Under the pieces are notes generated by a model, which saw only the letters and a program-made list of their open reading frames with translations, did not search any database and was not told where the DNA came from. Below are positions 62,757 through 64,000 of a stretch of DNA of 64,000 bases, one piece after another. The DNA is from Caldilineaceae bacterium (GTDB lineage Bacteria > Chloroflexota > Anaerolineae > Caldilineales > Caldilineaceae). The DNA lies in the NCBI GenBank assembly GCA_026645575.1, contig JAPKMW010000049.1, positions 1 through 64,000 of the forward strand, read 5' to 3'. Numbering within the stretch: the stretch's first letter is position 1; each line of letters begins with the position of its first letter. The position numbers and the translations under genes are program-made.

Positions 62757-63959
62757 CTATTCCTGGCTGCCAGCCAGAATAGAAGATACCCCAACCGGTG
62801 TCGCAGTGCGTTTGGGCGTACTTTTACCTTGGTAGCTGTCGGCAATGAGCTGTGCCATCTGTTCAGCGATGGTATCCCAGGTGTAGCGGGTTAGAAGTTG
62901 TTGTTCCTGGCGACGGCGTTTGGCGCGCTCGGCGTCACTGGCGGCCAAGGCGGCAGCAATGTGGTTGGTAAATTCCTCCGGTGTGCGACCAATGCGCACA
63001 TAGTCGCCATAGAGTTCGATAATGTCGGGGATCGGCGTGGCGACCACCGGCTTGTGCGCCGCCAGATATTCCAGTGTTTTGGTGGGGCTAAGGAAGCGGG
63101 TCGCTTCATTCATGGCAAAGGGCACCAACGCCACATCAAAATAAGAGAGATAAACCGGCAGGTCGTTGTAATCCTTCATGCCAGGGTAGTGCAGGTTGGG
63201 TGCATGGGGCAGATCCTGGGCTTCGATCTTGATGACTGGCCCCAGCATCAACAGATTCCACTCCGGGTGGGCGGCGGCGATATGGGCGAGTAAGGCCAGA
63301 TCCATGCGTTCATCGATGACACCAAAGTAGCCTAGAATCGGCGGCTTCAGGTCGGCTATATCCGCCGGTTTTGCAAATTGTTTGCGGTCGGCGCGGGCAA
63401 AGTGTTCAATATCGACCCCGCTGGGGAAGAGATGAATGTTGTTGCTGTAGGGCTGCCGGGTGCGATATAGACTGGCGCCACCGGTGAAGACCAGATCCGC
63501 CTGCCCCAACAATTGTCGATCCGCGTCTTTCAGTTCAGTCGGCGCCCCTTTGAAGGCCGAAAGTTCGTCCATGACATCATAGATCAAAAGATGCGGGGGG
63601 AGCGCGGCGACAAAGGGAGCGGCCATCGGCGTATAGAGCCAGACAATCGGGTTGTGCATTTCTTCCTGCGCCATCATATCGATCAGGAGCGCTTCATAGT
63701 CCGCTTGGGTACGCGGGTCATTGTGGCCGATCCAGTAGTGATCGCGGCTGGGGTAGTGCATCTTCACCACCGTTACCGGCTGGGCGCCAGGGGTGCGACC
63801 AGGGTAGGTTTCCAGGTAGGGTTTATCGATACCGGTATCGGTCACTGGCTCTTCGACAAAGAAGATACGATACTGTTTTGCCAGGCGCGAGAGCAGTTGC
63901 TGCGGTCGCTGCCAGACAAAGTCCCAGCGCAAATGGCTGATACAAATGAGATCTTGCAT
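62757..63959 (-). CDS. Family 1/4-like glycosyltransferase
   Basis: A 400-residue GT-B fold glycosyltransferase without signal peptide, acting at the cytoplasmic face of the membrane. It starts CISHLRWDFVWQRPQQLLSR, a common opening in this family often found beside UDP-galactopyranose mutases. In the C-terminal half SPTKTLEYLAAHKPVVATPI is the nucleotide-sugar-binding E-motif, and APNLHYPGMKDYNDLPVYLS leads into it. Length is normal. The upstream region 63960-64000 holds only its leader. The sugar donor and acceptor are not deducible here. Confidence 0.88.
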   Translation of the reverse strand: MQDLICISHLRWDFVWQRPQQLLSRLAKQYRIFFVEEPVTDTGIDKPYLETYPGRTPGAQPVTVVKMHYPSRDHYWIGHNDPRTQADYEALLIDMMAQEEMHNPIVWLYTPMAAPFVAALPPHLLIYDVMDELSAFKGAPTELKDADRQLLGQADLVFTGGASLYRTRQPYSNNIHLFPSGVDIEHFARADRKQFAKPADIADLKPPILGYFGVIDERMDLALLAHIAAAHPEWNLLMLGPVIKIEAQDLPHAPNLHYPGMKDYNDLPVYLSYFDVALVPFAMNEATRFLSPTKTLEYLAAHKPVVATPIPDIIELYGDYVRIGRTPEEFTNHIAAALAASDAERAKRRRQEQQLLTRYTWDTIAEQMAQLIADSYQGKSTPKRTATPVGVSSILAGSQE

Positions 63960-64000
63960 AAGTTTCTCCGTACTTTATTGAATTTCTTGTTCCACGGGTC

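Overview
The window reads as a stretch of chromosome from a member of the Chloroflexota, most likely an Anaerolineae/Caldilineae-type organism. That is inferred from G+C-rich coding sequence, secreted proteins with Thr/Pro-rich linkers, multiheme cytochromes made with a Ccm-type maturation apparatus, and general protein character; no rRNA or tRNA marker is present to confirm it. I count about 44 intact protein genes, three gene remnants and an unusually dense set of palindromic intergenic elements.

Layout. 0.2-1.3 kb: an aminotransferase. 1.7-6.9 kb: a BMP-family nucleoside-type ABC importer (lipoprotein, two permeases, double ATPase) with a TumE-like toxin remnant wedged in. 7.0-13.7 kb: an unassigned enzyme-like protein, a histone-deacetylase-fold hydrolase coupled to a TPR protein, a divergent nucleoside diphosphate kinase-like protein, a BTAD regulator and a coiled-coil protein. 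13.8-30.2 kb: a long minus-strand block holding six c-type cytochromes (55 CXXCH motifs plus one CX3CH and one CX4CH), a membrane cytochrome b, and CcmF, CcmG, CcmH with a small zinc-ribbon membrane protein. 30.4-40.2 kb: a secreted glycoside hydrolase, an HTH/NB-ARC-type ATPase/TPR regulator, and a giant secreted beta-helix/metzincin protein; the two secreted genes share one promoter architecture and a C-terminal YLP tail. 40.3-46.9 kb: a monooxygenase remnant, an MFS-HEAT fusion, a tungstate importer (TupA, TupB) with a ModE-like regulator and a 13-bp palindromic operator, and a Gfo/Idh/MocA oxidoreductase. 47-54 kb: an ABC exporter with a cyclic-nucleotide-binding tail, an ABC-2 exporter pair, a cardiolipin synthase and an EEP nuclease/phosphatase. 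54-64 kb: a DUF6817 protein, an MFS exporter, a deacetylase-like protein, an A+T-rich acetyltransferase, a sulfatase, an XPB-like helicase with its DUF790 (Bax1-like) partner, and a glycosyltransferase.

How it works together. The cytochrome block looks like one respiratory module: cytochrome b and a NapC-like anchored cytochrome could take electrons from quinol, the 15-, 13-, 10- and 8-heme proteins would carry them outside the membrane, and CcmF/G/H attach the hemes. The 8-heme protein sits on a collagen-like stalk behind a lipobox. The terminal acceptor cannot be read from sequence.

The other striking layer is intergenic. Most spacers contain a long inverted repeat; several are built from 7- or 8-nt tandem units folded back on themselves, three are copies of one palindrome family, and two have MITE-like terminal inverted repeats. 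No CRISPR array, tRNA, rRNA, phage or intact insertion sequence was seen.
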